64,000 nucleotides of DNA from Streptomyces niger (GCF_000718305.1 NZ_JOFQ01000003.1:124001-188000), one strand, 5' to 3'. Shown: positions 8,471 through 16,654, counted from the stretch's first letter. Notes: generated from the letters alone by a model not told the origin. Translations and numbers: made by a program.

Positions 8471-9666
8471 CCAGCGGCGCGACCGCCGTCGCCCGACCGC
8501 GCCACCGCGCCGTACCGGCTCGGGCCTTCCTCGCCCAGGCGCTGCCCGTCGCCCTCGGCCTGCTGGACGCCTTCCTGGTCAACGGCGTCGAGCCGGGCCT
8601 CCCGCTGTGGTTCTCGCTCGCGTCGGCCCTCGTCCTGCTCGTCCGGCGCCGCTGCCCCGAAGCCGCCCTCGTGGTGTCGCTGCTGGGCATGTACATCGGA
8701 TACATCTGGTTCGCCCCGATGATCGCGCTCTGCACGCTCGCCGCGCGCCGCGCCGGCACCGCCGTCGTGGTGGCGGGCGCCCTCGCCCTGACCCTCGCGC
8801 ACTACCTGCCCTACCCGCTCGACGACTGGACCCCCACCGCCGGCCGGCAGAGCGTCCTGGACCTGCTGGACTCCTGCGTCCTCGGCGCCGGCGCCGCCGT
8901 GTTCGGCCGCTGGGCCCGGACGCGCGGCCAGCTGCGCGACCGCGTCCGCGACCTCACCGAGAGCCGCCACCGCGAGGCGGAGCTGCGCGCCGAACGGGCG
9001 GTCACCACCGAGCGCGCCCGGCTGGCCCGCGAGATGCACGACGTCGTCGCCCACCAGGTGAGCCTGATCAGCCTGCAGGCCGGCGCGCTCCAGGTGTCCT
9101 GCCGGGACGACGCCTCGCGGGAGCGCGCGGGCACCGTCCGCGACCTCGCCGTGAAGACCCTCGAAGAGCTGCGCCACATGGTCGGGGCGCTGCGCTCCGG
9201 CGGCGGACCGGGCGCCGGGCTCGCACCCCAGCCCCGCCTGGCCGACCTGCCCCGGCTCGCGGCGCAGAGCGGCCTGCGGGTGACCCTCGAACTCGACGGC
9301 GCGCTCGGCGACGGCCCCGAGGCACCCGCGCGCAGCTGGCCGGAAGCGGTCGAACGCGCCGCCTACCGCACCGTCCAGGAAGCGCTGACCAACGTCCGCA
9401 AGCACGCGCCCGGAGCCGAGGTGCGGGTCACCGCGGACGTACGGGACGCCGGCACGGCCGCGGAGCTGCTGACCGTGGACGTACGCAACGGCCCCGCCGA
9501 CCCGGCCACCGCCCCCGAGCCGCCCGGCCACCCGCTCCCCGAAGGCGGCCACGGCCTGCTCGGCCTCCGCGAACGCGCCCTGCTCCTCGGCGGCACGTTC
9601 GCCGCCGTCCCGACGACCGACGGCGGCTTCCTGATCAGCGCGGGGTTCCCTACGGGGAGGCAGTAG
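8467..9666 (+). CDS. Two-component sensor histidine kinase (HisKA_3 family)
   Basis: This 399-residue kinase has four to five membrane segments in residues 20-160, then a short coiled coil and the HisKA_3 dimerisation helix. The phospho-acceptor is H191 in REMHDVVAHQ. The HATPase_c domain shows the N-box VQEALTNVRKHA and the G-box GGHGLLGLRERALLLGG. No periplasmic sensor domain is visible, so it probably senses through its membrane segments, as many short actinobacterial kinases do. The GTG start overlaps the regulator stop. A G-rich tract and a 36-bp duplication follow the stop directly. Confidence 0.93.
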   Translation: MTSGATAVARPRHRAVPARAFLAQALPVALGLLDAFLVNGVEPGLPLWFSLASALVLLVRRRCPEAALVVSLLGMYIGYIWFAPMIALCTLAARRAGTAVVVAGALALTLAHYLPYPLDDWTPTAGRQSVLDLLDSCVLGAGAAVFGRWARTRGQLRDRVRDLTESRHREAELRAERAVTTERARLAREMHDVVAHQVSLISLQAGALQVSCRDDASRERAGTVRDLAVKTLEELRHMVGALRSGGGPGAGLAPQPRLADLPRLAAQSGLRVTLELDGALGDGPEAPARSWPEAVERAAYRTVQEALTNVRKHAPGAEVRVTADVRDAGTAAELLTVDVRNGPADPATAPEPPGHPLPEGGHGLLGLRERALLLGGTFAAVPTTDGGFLISAGFPTGRQ

Positions 9667-9694
9667 GGGGTGAGGGTGAGGGTGATGGGGGGGG
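9666..9694 (+). other. Potential G-quadruplex tract
   Basis: Four G-runs (G5, G3, G3, G8) are separated by TGA, TGA and TGAT, matching the G3+N1-7 pattern, on the coding strand immediately after the TAG of the kinase gene. An RNA or DNA quadruplex here could act in termination or 3'-end stability, which is inference. Confidence 0.5.
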
Positions 9695-9708
9695 CGAGTG
9701 CGCTCCGC

Positions 9709-9780
9709 GGGCCGTGCTCACCGGCCCGATGGGGCCGCCCAGGTGGGCCGTGCTCACCGGCCCGGTGGGGCCGCCCAGCC
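9709..9780. repeat. Two tandem 36-bp repeats
   Basis: Units 9709-9744 and 9745-9780 each begin GGGCCGTGCTCACCGGCCC and agree at 33 of 36 positions by eye. Part of the same sequence (GCCGTGCTCA) recurs at 9814-9823, reaching the stop codon of the reductase gene. The repeats lie between two convergent genes. Confidence 0.8.
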
Positions 9781-9820
9781 GGCCTTCCGAAACCGCCTCA
9801 CCGGAACCCCGCGGCCGTGC

Positions 9821-11185
9821 TCAGCGTCCCGCTCGCGCCGCCTCCAACAGGCCGTCCCAGTCCGGGATCTTGACCGTCGTACGGCCCAGCTCCTGGCCCA
9901 GCGCCGCCTCCGCCGCCTCGATGCCCAGCCAGCCCGGCCACGGCACCGGCCGCTGCCCCGCCTGCCGCAGCGCTGCCACCGGGTCCGCCGGCAGCTCCCG
10001 CCCCGCCAGCCCCGGCGCGTCGGCGAGCAGCGCGCCGGCGGTCTGCTTCGCGCACGGCCGGTTCGTCCCGATCACGCCGGTCGGCCCGCGCTTGATCCAC
10101 CCGGCGACGTACTCACCCGGACACGGCGTGCCGTCCCGCAGCACCCGCCCCTCCACGTTCGGCACCGTCCCCGTCGCCGCGTCGAACGGCAGACCCGGCT
10201 GGGCCACGCCCCGGTACCCCACCGACCGCAGCACCAGCCCCGCCGCGATGTCCTCGTACTGCCCGGTGCCGCGCACCCCGCCTTGCCCGTCCGGCGCGGT
10301 CCGCTCGAACCGCACGGCGCGCACCCCGCCTTCCGCGTCCCCGAGCAGTTCGGCGGGGCGGAGGTAGAACCGCAGGTGGATGCGGCGCCGCGGGCCGTCC
10401 GACGGGGGCGCGGGCCGCTGCGACCACTCCCGCAGCACGTCGACGTTGCGGCGCACCACGGCCGGCAGCGCCCCCGGGTCGGCGCCGTACGCCGGGTCCA
10501 TCGCCAGCTCGTCCGGGCGCACGACCACATCGGTGCCGGACAGGACGCCCAGCTCCCGCAGCTCCTTCGTGGTGAACTTCGCCTGGGTGGGGCCGCGCCG
10601 CCCCACCATCCAGACGTCGCGCACGCCGCTCCCGGCAAGCGTTTCGAGGGCGGGCTGCGGCACGTCCGTCGGCACCAGGTCGCCGGCCGCGCGGGCGAGG
10701 ATCCGCGCGACGTCGACGGCGACGTTGCCCATGCCGATCACCACGGCGGACCGCCCGCCGAGCGCGAACGCACCGGCCGCCGCCGCGTCCGGATGCGCGC
10801 TGTACCAGGAGACGAACTCCGTGGCGGAGCGGCTGCCGGGCAGCTCCTCGCCCGGGATGCCGAGCCGCCGGTCGGTGGCGGCACCCACGCAGTAGACCAC
10901 CGCGTGGAAGATGCGGCGCAGCTCGGCGTGGTCGAGCCCGCCCGTACCGACGTCCACGTGGCCGAGGAAATGGACACGTGGGTGCTCCAGCACGGTGCGG
11001 AGCGTGCCTTGCAAGGTCTTGATCTTCTCGTGGTCGGGTGCCACCCCGTACCGGACGAGTCCGTACGGGCATGGCAACCGGTCCAGGACGTACACCTCGA
11101 CGTCCGGTACGGCCTGTTGCTGGACGAGAGCCTGAGCGGTGTAGACCCCGCTCGGTCCCGATCCGATCACTGCGACACGAAGCAC
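9821..11185 (-). CDS. fprA: FAD-dependent ferredoxin/flavodoxin--NADP+ reductase (FprA type)
   Basis: This 454-residue protein matches mycobacterial FprA (about 456 residues), an adrenodoxin-reductase-like flavoenzyme that moves electrons between NADPH and ferredoxins, for example to cytochromes P450. The N-terminal FAD motif VAVIGSGPSGVYTAQAL starts at residue 4, and the NADP motif VIGMGNVAVDVARIL lies near residue 155. The ending TGVIGTNRPCAKQTAG is typical of the family. I start it at the GTG at 11185, which places the Rossmann motif at the N-terminus as in homologues; upstream frame extension is not conserved in character. No ferredoxin gene is adjacent. Confidence 0.9.
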   Translation of the reverse strand: MLRVAVIGSGPSGVYTAQALVQQQAVPDVEVYVLDRLPCPYGLVRYGVAPDHEKIKTLQGTLRTVLEHPRVHFLGHVDVGTGGLDHAELRRIFHAVVYCVGAATDRRLGIPGEELPGSRSATEFVSWYSAHPDAAAAGAFALGGRSAVVIGMGNVAVDVARILARAAGDLVPTDVPQPALETLAGSGVRDVWMVGRRGPTQAKFTTKELRELGVLSGTDVVVRPDELAMDPAYGADPGALPAVVRRNVDVLREWSQRPAPPSDGPRRRIHLRFYLRPAELLGDAEGGVRAVRFERTAPDGQGGVRGTGQYEDIAAGLVLRSVGYRGVAQPGLPFDAATGTVPNVEGRVLRDGTPCPGEYVAGWIKRGPTGVIGTNRPCAKQTAGALLADAPGLAGRELPADPVAALRQAGQRPVPWPGWLGIEAAEAALGQELGRTTVKIPDWDGLLEAARAGR

Positions 11186-11340
11186 TGGGAGGCCCCTTCC
11201 GCGGGATGCCTCCAGGATCGCACCGCCGTGCGGGGTAGGGGAGGGCGCCGCGCGGTTGTGCCCCCTGGTGTGGCGCAAAACCCCGCGGGAACGCACCGAA
11301 ACACGTGCCTCGTCCCGTCCCGCCCGCCGCAGCGTCGGTT

Positions 11341-11380
11341 CTGATCCGTCTCCGCCGGTCCTGGTCCGTCTCCGACGGTC
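11341..11380. repeat. Tandem 20-bp duplication
   Basis: CTGATCCGTCTCCGCCGGTC is followed directly by CTGGTCCGTCTCCGACGGTC, 18 of 20 positions identical. It lies just upstream of the broken DUF6624 gene and may mark local slippage in the same decayed locus. Confidence 0.7.
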
Positions 11381-11394
11381 CGGGGCAGCCTCCG

Positions 11395-11734
11395 AGCGAC
11401 GACCCCGCCGAGCGGCTCGCGTGGCGTCGGCTCACCGCACGGCACGGCGACCGGCTCGGCGAGATCATGGACGAGTACGGCTGGCCGACGGCGGCACGGG
11501 TCGGCGAGGAGGCCGCGCGCGGCCGGCCCGCGCGAGCTGGCCTTCCTGCGCGACCGCACGCTGGTCAACCAGGGCGACAAGCAGATCTACGGCACCCAGA
11601 TCGCGGGGATCGAGGACGGAGCCCCGATGCCGTGGCCCTGCGAGGAGCCCGAGCGCGTGGACCAACTGCGCGCGGCGGTCGGCATCGAGCCCTTCCAGGA
11701 GTACGTGGCCCGGTTCGCACCCGGTGGCCGCTAG
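11395..11734 (+). pseudogene. Broken DUF6624-family gene
   Basis: Two pieces of one family lie in different frames. The first frame gives DDPAERLAWRRLTARHGDRL and then DEYGWPTAARVGEEAA, typical of the DUF6624 N-terminal half. After about 11520 the reading frame shifts by +1 and continues ARELAFLRDRTLVNQGDKQI, then YGTQIAGIEDG, ending VGIEPFQEYVARFAPGGR before TAG. The family's usual middle segment (an AxWLxAQHAD-like block) is missing between them, so there is an internal deletion plus frameshift at a GC-rich GCGCGCGGCCGG stretch. A single-base sequencing error could explain the frameshift but not the missing block. The stop overlaps the convergent DUF305 stop within one CTAG. Confidence 0.75.
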
Positions 11735-12456
11735 GGCGTCAGCTTGCGCATCCGGCCGATCTCCGCCGTCTGCTGGGCGATGACGTCGGTGGCCATCTCC
11801 TCCACCCGGACGTTGTTGCCGTCGGAGAGGGCGTCCGTCGCCATGGTCACCGCGCCCTGGTGGTGCGTGATCATCAGCGTGAGGAAGAGCTCGTCGAAGC
11901 CCTTGCCGCGGGCCGCGCGCAACTTGTCCAGCTGGGCCTCGGTCGCCATCCCCGGCATCGCGGCGGAACCCTCCCCGTGCTCCCCATGGCCCTTCGCTTC
12001 ATCGTGCCCGCCATGCCCGTCGTGCTCTTCATGCCCCGCGTGTCCCTGCTGCTCGCGCGGTCCGCCGTGACTGTCCAGCCAGCCCTTCATCGCGTCGATC
12101 TCGGGCCGTTGCGCGGCGTCGATCCGGTCGGCGAGCCGCTTCACGGACGCCGCGGCGGCGTGCTTCTTCGCCAGCGCGGTCATCACCAGAGCCTGCTGGT
12201 GATGCTCGATCATCATCTGTACGTACGCGAAGTCGGCGGAGTTCGGGGAGTCGTCGTCGGTCTCCTTGCGGGCCTCGTCGGCGGAGAGGGTGCGCGCCGG
12301 TTCGCCGGGCTTCCCGGGAGCGATGACCCGCTGCCCGGCGTCACCGGCAGCCGCGTCCGCCGCACCGCCACCACCCGCCGAACACCCACCGGCCCCGAGA
12401 ATTGCGACGGTTGCGGCCGCGACGATTGCGAGGGCGGCTCTCCTGGAACGCTGCAC
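11731..12456 (-). CDS. DUF305 lipoprotein with histidine-rich linker
   Basis: This 241-residue protein has an N-terminal signal with AILGAGGC, a likely lipobox, so it is probably anchored outside the membrane. It holds two DUF305 half-domains, each with a paired-histidine motif: MMIEHHQQALVM and LMITHHQGAVTM. Between them is a run rich in His, Gly and Glu (HAGHEEHDGHGGHDE), suggesting metal binding; DUF305 proteins are often linked to copper handling. I chose the GTG at 12456 because AGGAG sits at ideal spacing, over a GTG 33 bp upstream. It is divergent from the LVIVD gene, a recurrent actinobacterial neighbour. Confidence 0.88.
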   Translation of the reverse strand: MQRSRRAALAIVAAATVAILGAGGCSAGGGGAADAAAGDAGQRVIAPGKPGEPARTLSADEARKETDDDSPNSADFAYVQMMIEHHQQALVMTALAKKHAAAASVKRLADRIDAAQRPEIDAMKGWLDSHGGPREQQGHAGHEEHDGHGGHDEAKGHGEHGEGSAAMPGMATEAQLDKLRAARGKGFDELFLTLMITHHQGAVTMATDALSDGNNVRVEEMATDVIAQQTAEIGRMRKLTP

Positions 12457-12529
12457 GGTGGAACTCCTGTTCTCGGCCGGACCGTTCACTGATCTCGCGG
12501 GCCCTGTGTGACATCTTCTTTACGGCCTA

Positions 12530-12557
12530 TTGAGATGTACATGAGCAGCGCGATACT
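12530..12557 (+). promoter_or_regulatory. Possible sigma-70-like promoter for the LVIVD gene
   Basis: TTGAGA (12530-12535) and GATACT (12552-12557) are separated by 16 bp and lie 67 bp before the GTG start at 12624. The match to the housekeeping consensus is partial. Confidence 0.3.
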
Positions 12558-12623
12558 ACCCAGGGTCAGCCTCGGGGCCAGAACAACCGTTCCCACCCCG
12601 AACGGACTCCAAGGGAGGACGCT

Positions 12624-14141
12624 GTGACGTCGTCGACGCACAGACCCACCGTACGAAGACCACTTCTGCCACGCCCCTTCGGCCGCCGCGGTCACCTCCG
12701 CGCGGCCGTCGCCGCGTGCGGCCTGGTCGCCTCGCTCTTCGCGGCCGGACCGGCCGCCGCGACCCCGGACCCGGGCGACACCCCGTCCGTGCACCGGGAC
12801 GTGACCAGCGGCCAGCGGGCCGACACCAAGGAGGCCATGGAGAGCGGTGAGATACCCGGCGTGGACGAGATCGTCCACAGCGACAACGTCCGGCATCTCG
12901 CCAACCTCCCCAAGACCGCGCTCCAGAGCATCAACTCGGACCTCGCCTTCCACGGCAAGTACGCGTTCGCCGGCAACTACGACGGCTTCGCGATCTACGA
13001 CATCTCCCGCCCCAGCGCGCCCCGCACCGTGAGCCAGGTCCTCTGCCCCGGTTCGCAGAACGACGTCTCCGTCTCCGGTGACCTGCTCTTCCTCTCCACC
13101 GACTCCTCGCGCAGCGACGACTCCTGCAGCAGTACCACGCAGCCCGCGACCGAGAAGTCCTCCTGGGAGGGCATGAAGATCTTCGACATCAGCGACAAGG
13201 AGAACCCCGAGTACGTCGCCGCCGTCGAGACCGCCTGCGGCTCGCACACCCACACCCTGGCCCCGGACCGCAAGAACGTCTACATCTACGTCTCCTCCTA
13301 CTCACCCAGCGAGACGTTCCCCGACTGCCAACCGCCGCACGACGGCATCTCCGTCATCAAGGTGCCGCGCTCGGCGCCCGAGAAGGCCGCGGTCATCGAC
13401 TTCCCCGTGCTCTTCCCCGACGGCGGCAACCCCGGCGGGCCGACCAACCCCGGGGTCACGAAGACCACGGGCTGCCACGACCTCACCACGTTCCCGAAGC
13501 TGAAGCTGGCGGCCGGTGCGTGCATGGGTGACGGCATCCTGCTGGACATCAAGAACCCGGCCGCGCCCAAGGTCATCGACCGCGTCCAGGACAACGTGAA
13601 CTTCGCCTTCTGGCACTCCGCCACGTTCAACGAGAGCGGCAAGAAGGTCGTCTTCACCGACGAGCTGGGCGGTGGCGGCGCGGCCACCTGCAACGAGAAG
13701 ATCGGCCCGACCCGCGGCGCGGACGGCATCTACGACATCGTCGGCAAGGGCGACCACCGCAAGCTGGTCTTCCGCAGCTACTACAAGATCCCGCGCCACC
13801 AGGCCGACACCGAGAACTGCGTCGCGCACAACGGCTCGCTCATCCCGGCCAAGGGTCGCGACATCATGGTCCAGGCGTGGTACCAGGGCGGCGTGTCCAT
13901 CTGGGACTTCACCGACTCCACCGAGCCCAAGGAGATCGGCTACTTCGAGCGCGGTCCGCTCTCCGCCGACACCCTCGCGACCGGCGGCGCCTGGTCCGCG
14001 TACTACTACAACGGCCACATCTACTCGAACGACATCGCCAAGGGCTTCGACGTCCTGAAGATCGACGACCGTCGCACGGACAGCGCGCGCTCGGTCCGGC
14101 TGTCCGAACTGAACGTCCAGACGCAGCCCGACTACCGCTGA
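12624..14141 (+). CDS. Secreted LVIVD-repeat protein
   Basis: This 505-residue protein has a Sec-type or Tat-like signal (RRGHLRAAVAACGLVASLFAAGPAAA, cleavage near residue 47). The mature part consists of beta-propeller-like LVIVD repeats such as YAFAGNYDGFAIYDISRPSA, MKIFDISDKENPEYV and GVSIWDFTDSTEPKEIGYF. Eight or more histidines and several cysteine pairs are spread through it. LVIVD proteins of this size are extracytoplasmic and functionally uncharacterised. The GTG start follows AAGGGAGGA. It is divergent from the DUF305 lipoprotein, and the two may act together outside the cell (inference). Its last 10 bp overlap the convergent TetR gene. Confidence 0.87.
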   Translation: MTSSTHRPTVRRPLLPRPFGRRGHLRAAVAACGLVASLFAAGPAAATPDPGDTPSVHRDVTSGQRADTKEAMESGEIPGVDEIVHSDNVRHLANLPKTALQSINSDLAFHGKYAFAGNYDGFAIYDISRPSAPRTVSQVLCPGSQNDVSVSGDLLFLSTDSSRSDDSCSSTTQPATEKSSWEGMKIFDISDKENPEYVAAVETACGSHTHTLAPDRKNVYIYVSSYSPSETFPDCQPPHDGISVIKVPRSAPEKAAVIDFPVLFPDGGNPGGPTNPGVTKTTGCHDLTTFPKLKLAAGACMGDGILLDIKNPAAPKVIDRVQDNVNFAFWHSATFNESGKKVVFTDELGGGGAATCNEKIGPTRGADGIYDIVGKGDHRKLVFRSYYKIPRHQADTENCVAHNGSLIPAKGRDIMVQAWYQGGVSIWDFTDSTEPKEIGYFERGPLSADTLATGGAWSAYYYNGHIYSNDIAKGFDVLKIDDRRTDSARSVRLSELNVQTQPDYR

Positions 14142-14899
14142 CCCGCGGGTAGTTCCGGCTCCGGCGGGCGCCCCGGCTGCGCGGTCGACGGCGGGCCCGC
14201 CTGCACCGGCGGGCCCGCCCCCGGAACCGACACGCCCGCGGCCGGCGGCGACACCGCACCTCCCGGAACCGACACGCCCGCGGGCGGCGGCGACACCCCC
14301 TCCGGTGGCGTCCCGAGCCGCCAGTCCAGCCCGTACCGCTGGAACAGCTCGCCGCGCAGCCGGCCGACCGGCATCGGCGCACCCGGCAGCAGTACGGCGA
14401 CCACCGCGCCCATCAACAGCGCACGCAGCAGCGGATAGTCGGTGTCCGGATCGGCCGATCCGTAACGGACGACCGTGTCCCGCAGCAACTGCGCGAGCCG
14501 CTGCTGCTCCGGACACTGGATGAAGCCCTCTGCGGTCAGGATCCCCGCCATGTGCATCCGCATCAGCGTGGGCTGATCCCGTGCCAGCCCCAGAATCACA
14601 TCGATCGCCCGGGCGAGCAGCTCCCGCCCCGCGTCGGGCCCCTCCGGACACGGCTCCCGGGTCAGCCCCGCCTCCAGCGACAGATGCATCAGCCGGTGCA
14701 CGGCGGACTGCAGCAACTGCCGCTTGCCGGGGAAGTAGTACGAGATCAGGCCACGTGCCGACCCGGCCCGGTCCGCGATGGCCCCCAGCGTCGTCGCCTC
14801 GTACCCCCGCTCGCCCACCAGCTCGACAGTCGCCTGCAGCAGCCGCTCCCGGGAACGCCGCCGCAATTCTTCGTTGACCGATGCGCTGCGGGGGGACAT
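14132..14899 (-). CDS. TetR-family transcriptional regulator
   Basis: This 255-residue protein has a TetR helix-turn-helix at residues 13-60: RERLLQATVELVGERGYEAT, then AIADRAGSARGLISYYFPGK. The ligand domain follows to about residue 190. The C-terminal ~60 residues are a Pro/Gly/Val-rich tail built from a duplicated segment (SPPPAGVSVPG and SPPAAGVSVPG), which is unusual and likely disordered. AGGAG precedes the ATG. The target is unknown; no divergent gene is close, so autoregulation or a distant target is likely. Confidence 0.9.
   Translation of the reverse strand: MSPRSASVNEELRRRSRERLLQATVELVGERGYEATTLGAIADRAGSARGLISYYFPGKRQLLQSAVHRLMHLSLEAGLTREPCPEGPDAGRELLARAIDVILGLARDQPTLMRMHMAGILTAEGFIQCPEQQRLAQLLRDTVVRYGSADPDTDYPLLRALLMGAVVAVLLPGAPMPVGRLRGELFQRYGLDWRLGTPPEGVSPPPAGVSVPGGAVSPPAAGVSVPGAGPPVQAGPPSTAQPGRPPEPELPAGQR
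14220..14303. repeat. 42-bp direct duplication inside the TetR C-terminal tail
   Basis: Units 14220-14261 and 14262-14303 share CCCGGAACCGACACGCCCGC followed by a near-identical GCGGCGACACC block. They encode the repeated AGVSVPG segments of the tail, a coding tandem duplication that keeps frame. Confidence 0.75.
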
Positions 14900-14989
14900 T
14901 CTGTAACTCCTGCGTTGACTGGCTCCGGGCCAATATACTCAGTACGTCTCCGGACGCCGACTCCCCCCGGAGCGGTATCCGGTCAAGCT

Positions 14990-15028
14990 GCCTGCTTCGG
15001 GCGACGCGGGGGATCGCCCGAAGCAGGC
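14990..15028. terminator. Perfect 15-bp inverted repeat (hairpin)
   Basis: GCCTGCTTCGGGCGA (14990-15004) pairs exactly with TCGCCCGAAGCAGGC (15014-15028) around a 9-nt loop. It is strong enough to be a terminator for leftward transcripts coming from the MarR region, shielding the TetR promoter. A mobile-element remnant is an alternative. Confidence 0.5.
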
Positions 15029-15193
15029 TCCGGCTTCTCCGGTCCGGTGGTCTGTGACCAGTATTTTCGCTGGTCAGGGCCACTTCACCTCGCGCAGCTC
15101 AAGGTGCAGGTGTGACCGTCCCCGGCCTTCTCCGTGCGTAGCCCCTTGTGGCTGAAGAACCTATGGAAGTGCCGAGCGGCAGAACATCCGGAC

Positions 15194-15265
15194 TCAGAGG
15201 TCACCAGGCCAGTCGGCGTCCTCGCTCAGCAGGGCGCGGGCCAGGGACCGGTAGAAGAGGAGCAT
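15194..15265 (-). CDS. Possible 23-residue peptide
   Basis: The frame MLLFYRSLARALLSEDADW followed by PGDL and TGA begins at an ATG with AAGGAG six bases upstream, an unusually good ribosome site for chance. It is downstream of MarR on the same strand. I recognise no family. It could be a leader peptide, a small protein or the start of a truncated gene. Confidence 0.25.
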   Translation of the reverse strand: MLLFYRSLARALLSEDADWPGDL

Positions 15266-15389
15266 GCGGGACTCCTTGGGATTCGTCGGCGTGCGCCACC
15301 AGCAGGGTTACGAACAGCACACGCATGGCGGCGAGGCTGGGGACCCGGCCTCGACACGGCCTCGACTCCCGTTGTTACCCGCGCCGAGG

Positions 15390-15827
15390 TCAGCGGGCGG
15401 GCAGCCAGGCCTCGTCGTCGGTGGCGTGGGCCAGGACGCGCTGGAGGAGGCTGCGCAAGGTATCGGCCTCGTCCGGGGCGAGGTCGCCGAGCAGTTCCGC
15501 CTCCACCCGTTCCAGCGGCCCGTCGATGCGGCTCAGCAGGTAGTGGGCGGTGTCGGTGATCTCCAGTCGGCGCGAGCGGTCGTCCGCGCCCGGCAGCCGG
15601 CGCACATGGCCCGCCTCGGCGAGTTCGTTGACCAGCTGGTGCACCGACTGCCGGGCGATGCCGAGCTGACGGGCCAGGTCCGCCATGGTCAGCTCGGGTT
15701 CGAGCGAGAGCTGGGTGAGCAGGCCGTACTGGCGTACCGTCAGGTCGTATGCGGCCAGCCGCTCGTCCACCCGCCGCGTCGCGACCGTGCTCGCCACGGC
15801 TAAGAGGTAGGGAATGTGCGTCCTCAA
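15390..15827 (-). CDS. MarR-family transcriptional regulator
   Basis: This 145-residue protein has the MarR winged helix: LTVRQYGLLTQLSLEPELTM, then ADLARQLGIARQSVHQLVNE and the wing PGADDRSRRLEIT. The dimerisation helices flank it. GAGG precedes the ATG at 15827. It lies 128 bp downstream of the DsbA-like gene on the same strand, so the two may be co-transcribed, with a redox or phenolic signal as ligand (inference). Confidence 0.9.
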   Translation of the reverse strand: MRTHIPYLLAVASTVATRRVDERLAAYDLTVRQYGLLTQLSLEPELTMADLARQLGIARQSVHQLVNELAEAGHVRRLPGADDRSRRLEITDTAHYLLSRIDGPLERVEAELLGDLAPDEADTLRSLLQRVLAHATDDEAWLPAR

Positions 15828-15955
15828 GGCGGTGTCACCTCAACCGTCGGAACCCGTGATCTTCTCGCGCCGACCGTATGTCATGTGCTGCCGGCGTGGT
15901 GGGCGGTGGGCGGTCACCAGCCGTCCCGTCCGAAGGCCCGCCGACGCGGGTCCGG

Positions 15956-16654
15956 TCACGCCGGTTCGACGTCCGATCCGGTCACGTCCGGGTCCGGGTC
16001 GGCGGGCCTTCCCTTGAGTTCGTGGAATCCGGGGGCCCCGGCCACCAGCAGCGTCCCGTCCCACAGCCGCCCCGCTGCCTCCCCCTTCGGCACGCGGGAG
16101 ATGACCGGCCCGAAGAAGGCCAGCGGGGGACGGTGCGGCTCCGCCGGATCCCCGACGGCCACCACCGGCGTTCCGGGCCGCGGGCCCAGGAGCCGTAGGG
16201 CCGCCGCGTGCGAGGCCCGCAGCTCCTCGTCGTAGGCGGTGGACGTACCGGCCGCCGCCAGCTCCGTCGGCAGGCCCGCGTGGGCCAGTGCCAGGGCCGG
16301 ATCGTTGATCCACTTCCTGGCGTGCCCGCCGCCCCCGCCGGGGGAGTCGAGATCGGCCCACAGGGAGGCGTGGAAGCGGCCCAGGGCCTCCTGGCCGTGG
16401 TGGTGCCGGACAGCGGTGCCGATCCGCACGGGCACCATCAGGTACCCCTCGGGGTCGCCCTCCGGATCGTCGTCCCGGTCCTCGTTGAGGAGGGCCAGGC
16501 TCATCAGGTGCCAGCGCGGCTCCAGGGGGCGGACCGCGGCGGCTTCCCGCAGCCAGCGGGCGGTCAGCCAGGTGTACGGGCAGGAGGGGTCGAACCAGAC
16601 GTCCACGGTGCGGGGTTCGGGACGCGGGACGGTCCGGAGGTCTTCGGCGGTCAC
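15956..16654 (-). CDS. DsbA-family thioredoxin-fold protein (mycothiol-dependent nitroreductase-like)
   Basis: This 232-residue cytosolic protein has a DsbA fold. Near residue 20 it carries VDVWFDPSCPYTWLTARW, where actinobacterial Rv2466c-like enzymes have DPxCPW; only one cysteine of the usual CxxC pair is present, so a monothiol mechanism is expected. An inserted helical region precedes PLAFFGPVISRVPKGEAA, which contains the cis-proline segment. Rv2466c-type proteins use mycothiol to reduce nitro compounds or act in oxidative stress. The start is the GTG at 16654. It is followed by a MarR gene. Confidence 0.8.
   Translation of the reverse strand: MTAEDLRTVPRPEPRTVDVWFDPSCPYTWLTARWLREAAAVRPLEPRWHLMSLALLNEDRDDDPEGDPEGYLMVPVRIGTAVRHHHGQEALGRFHASLWADLDSPGGGGGHARKWINDPALALAHAGLPTELAAAGTSTAYDEELRASHAAALRLLGPRPGTPVVAVGDPAEPHRPPLAFFGPVISRVPKGEAAGRLWDGTLLVAGAPGFHELKGRPADPDPDVTGSDVEPA

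Larger units (their letters stand above)
14900..15389. other. 490-bp intergenic region with no recognised gene
   Basis: The stretch lies between the TetR gene and the MarR gene, both leftward. It contains a perfect 15-bp inverted repeat (14990-15028) and a 23-codon frame with an excellent ribosome site (15194-15265, minus). The rest shows lower coding character than its neighbours and no family I recognise. It may be the remains of a decayed or inserted element. Confidence 0.4.

Noticed and set aside
13302..15083. A 593-codon minus-strand frame across the LVIVD and TetR genes
   Set aside because: It is antisense to the LVIVD gene and out of frame with TetR, with no start signal or domain.
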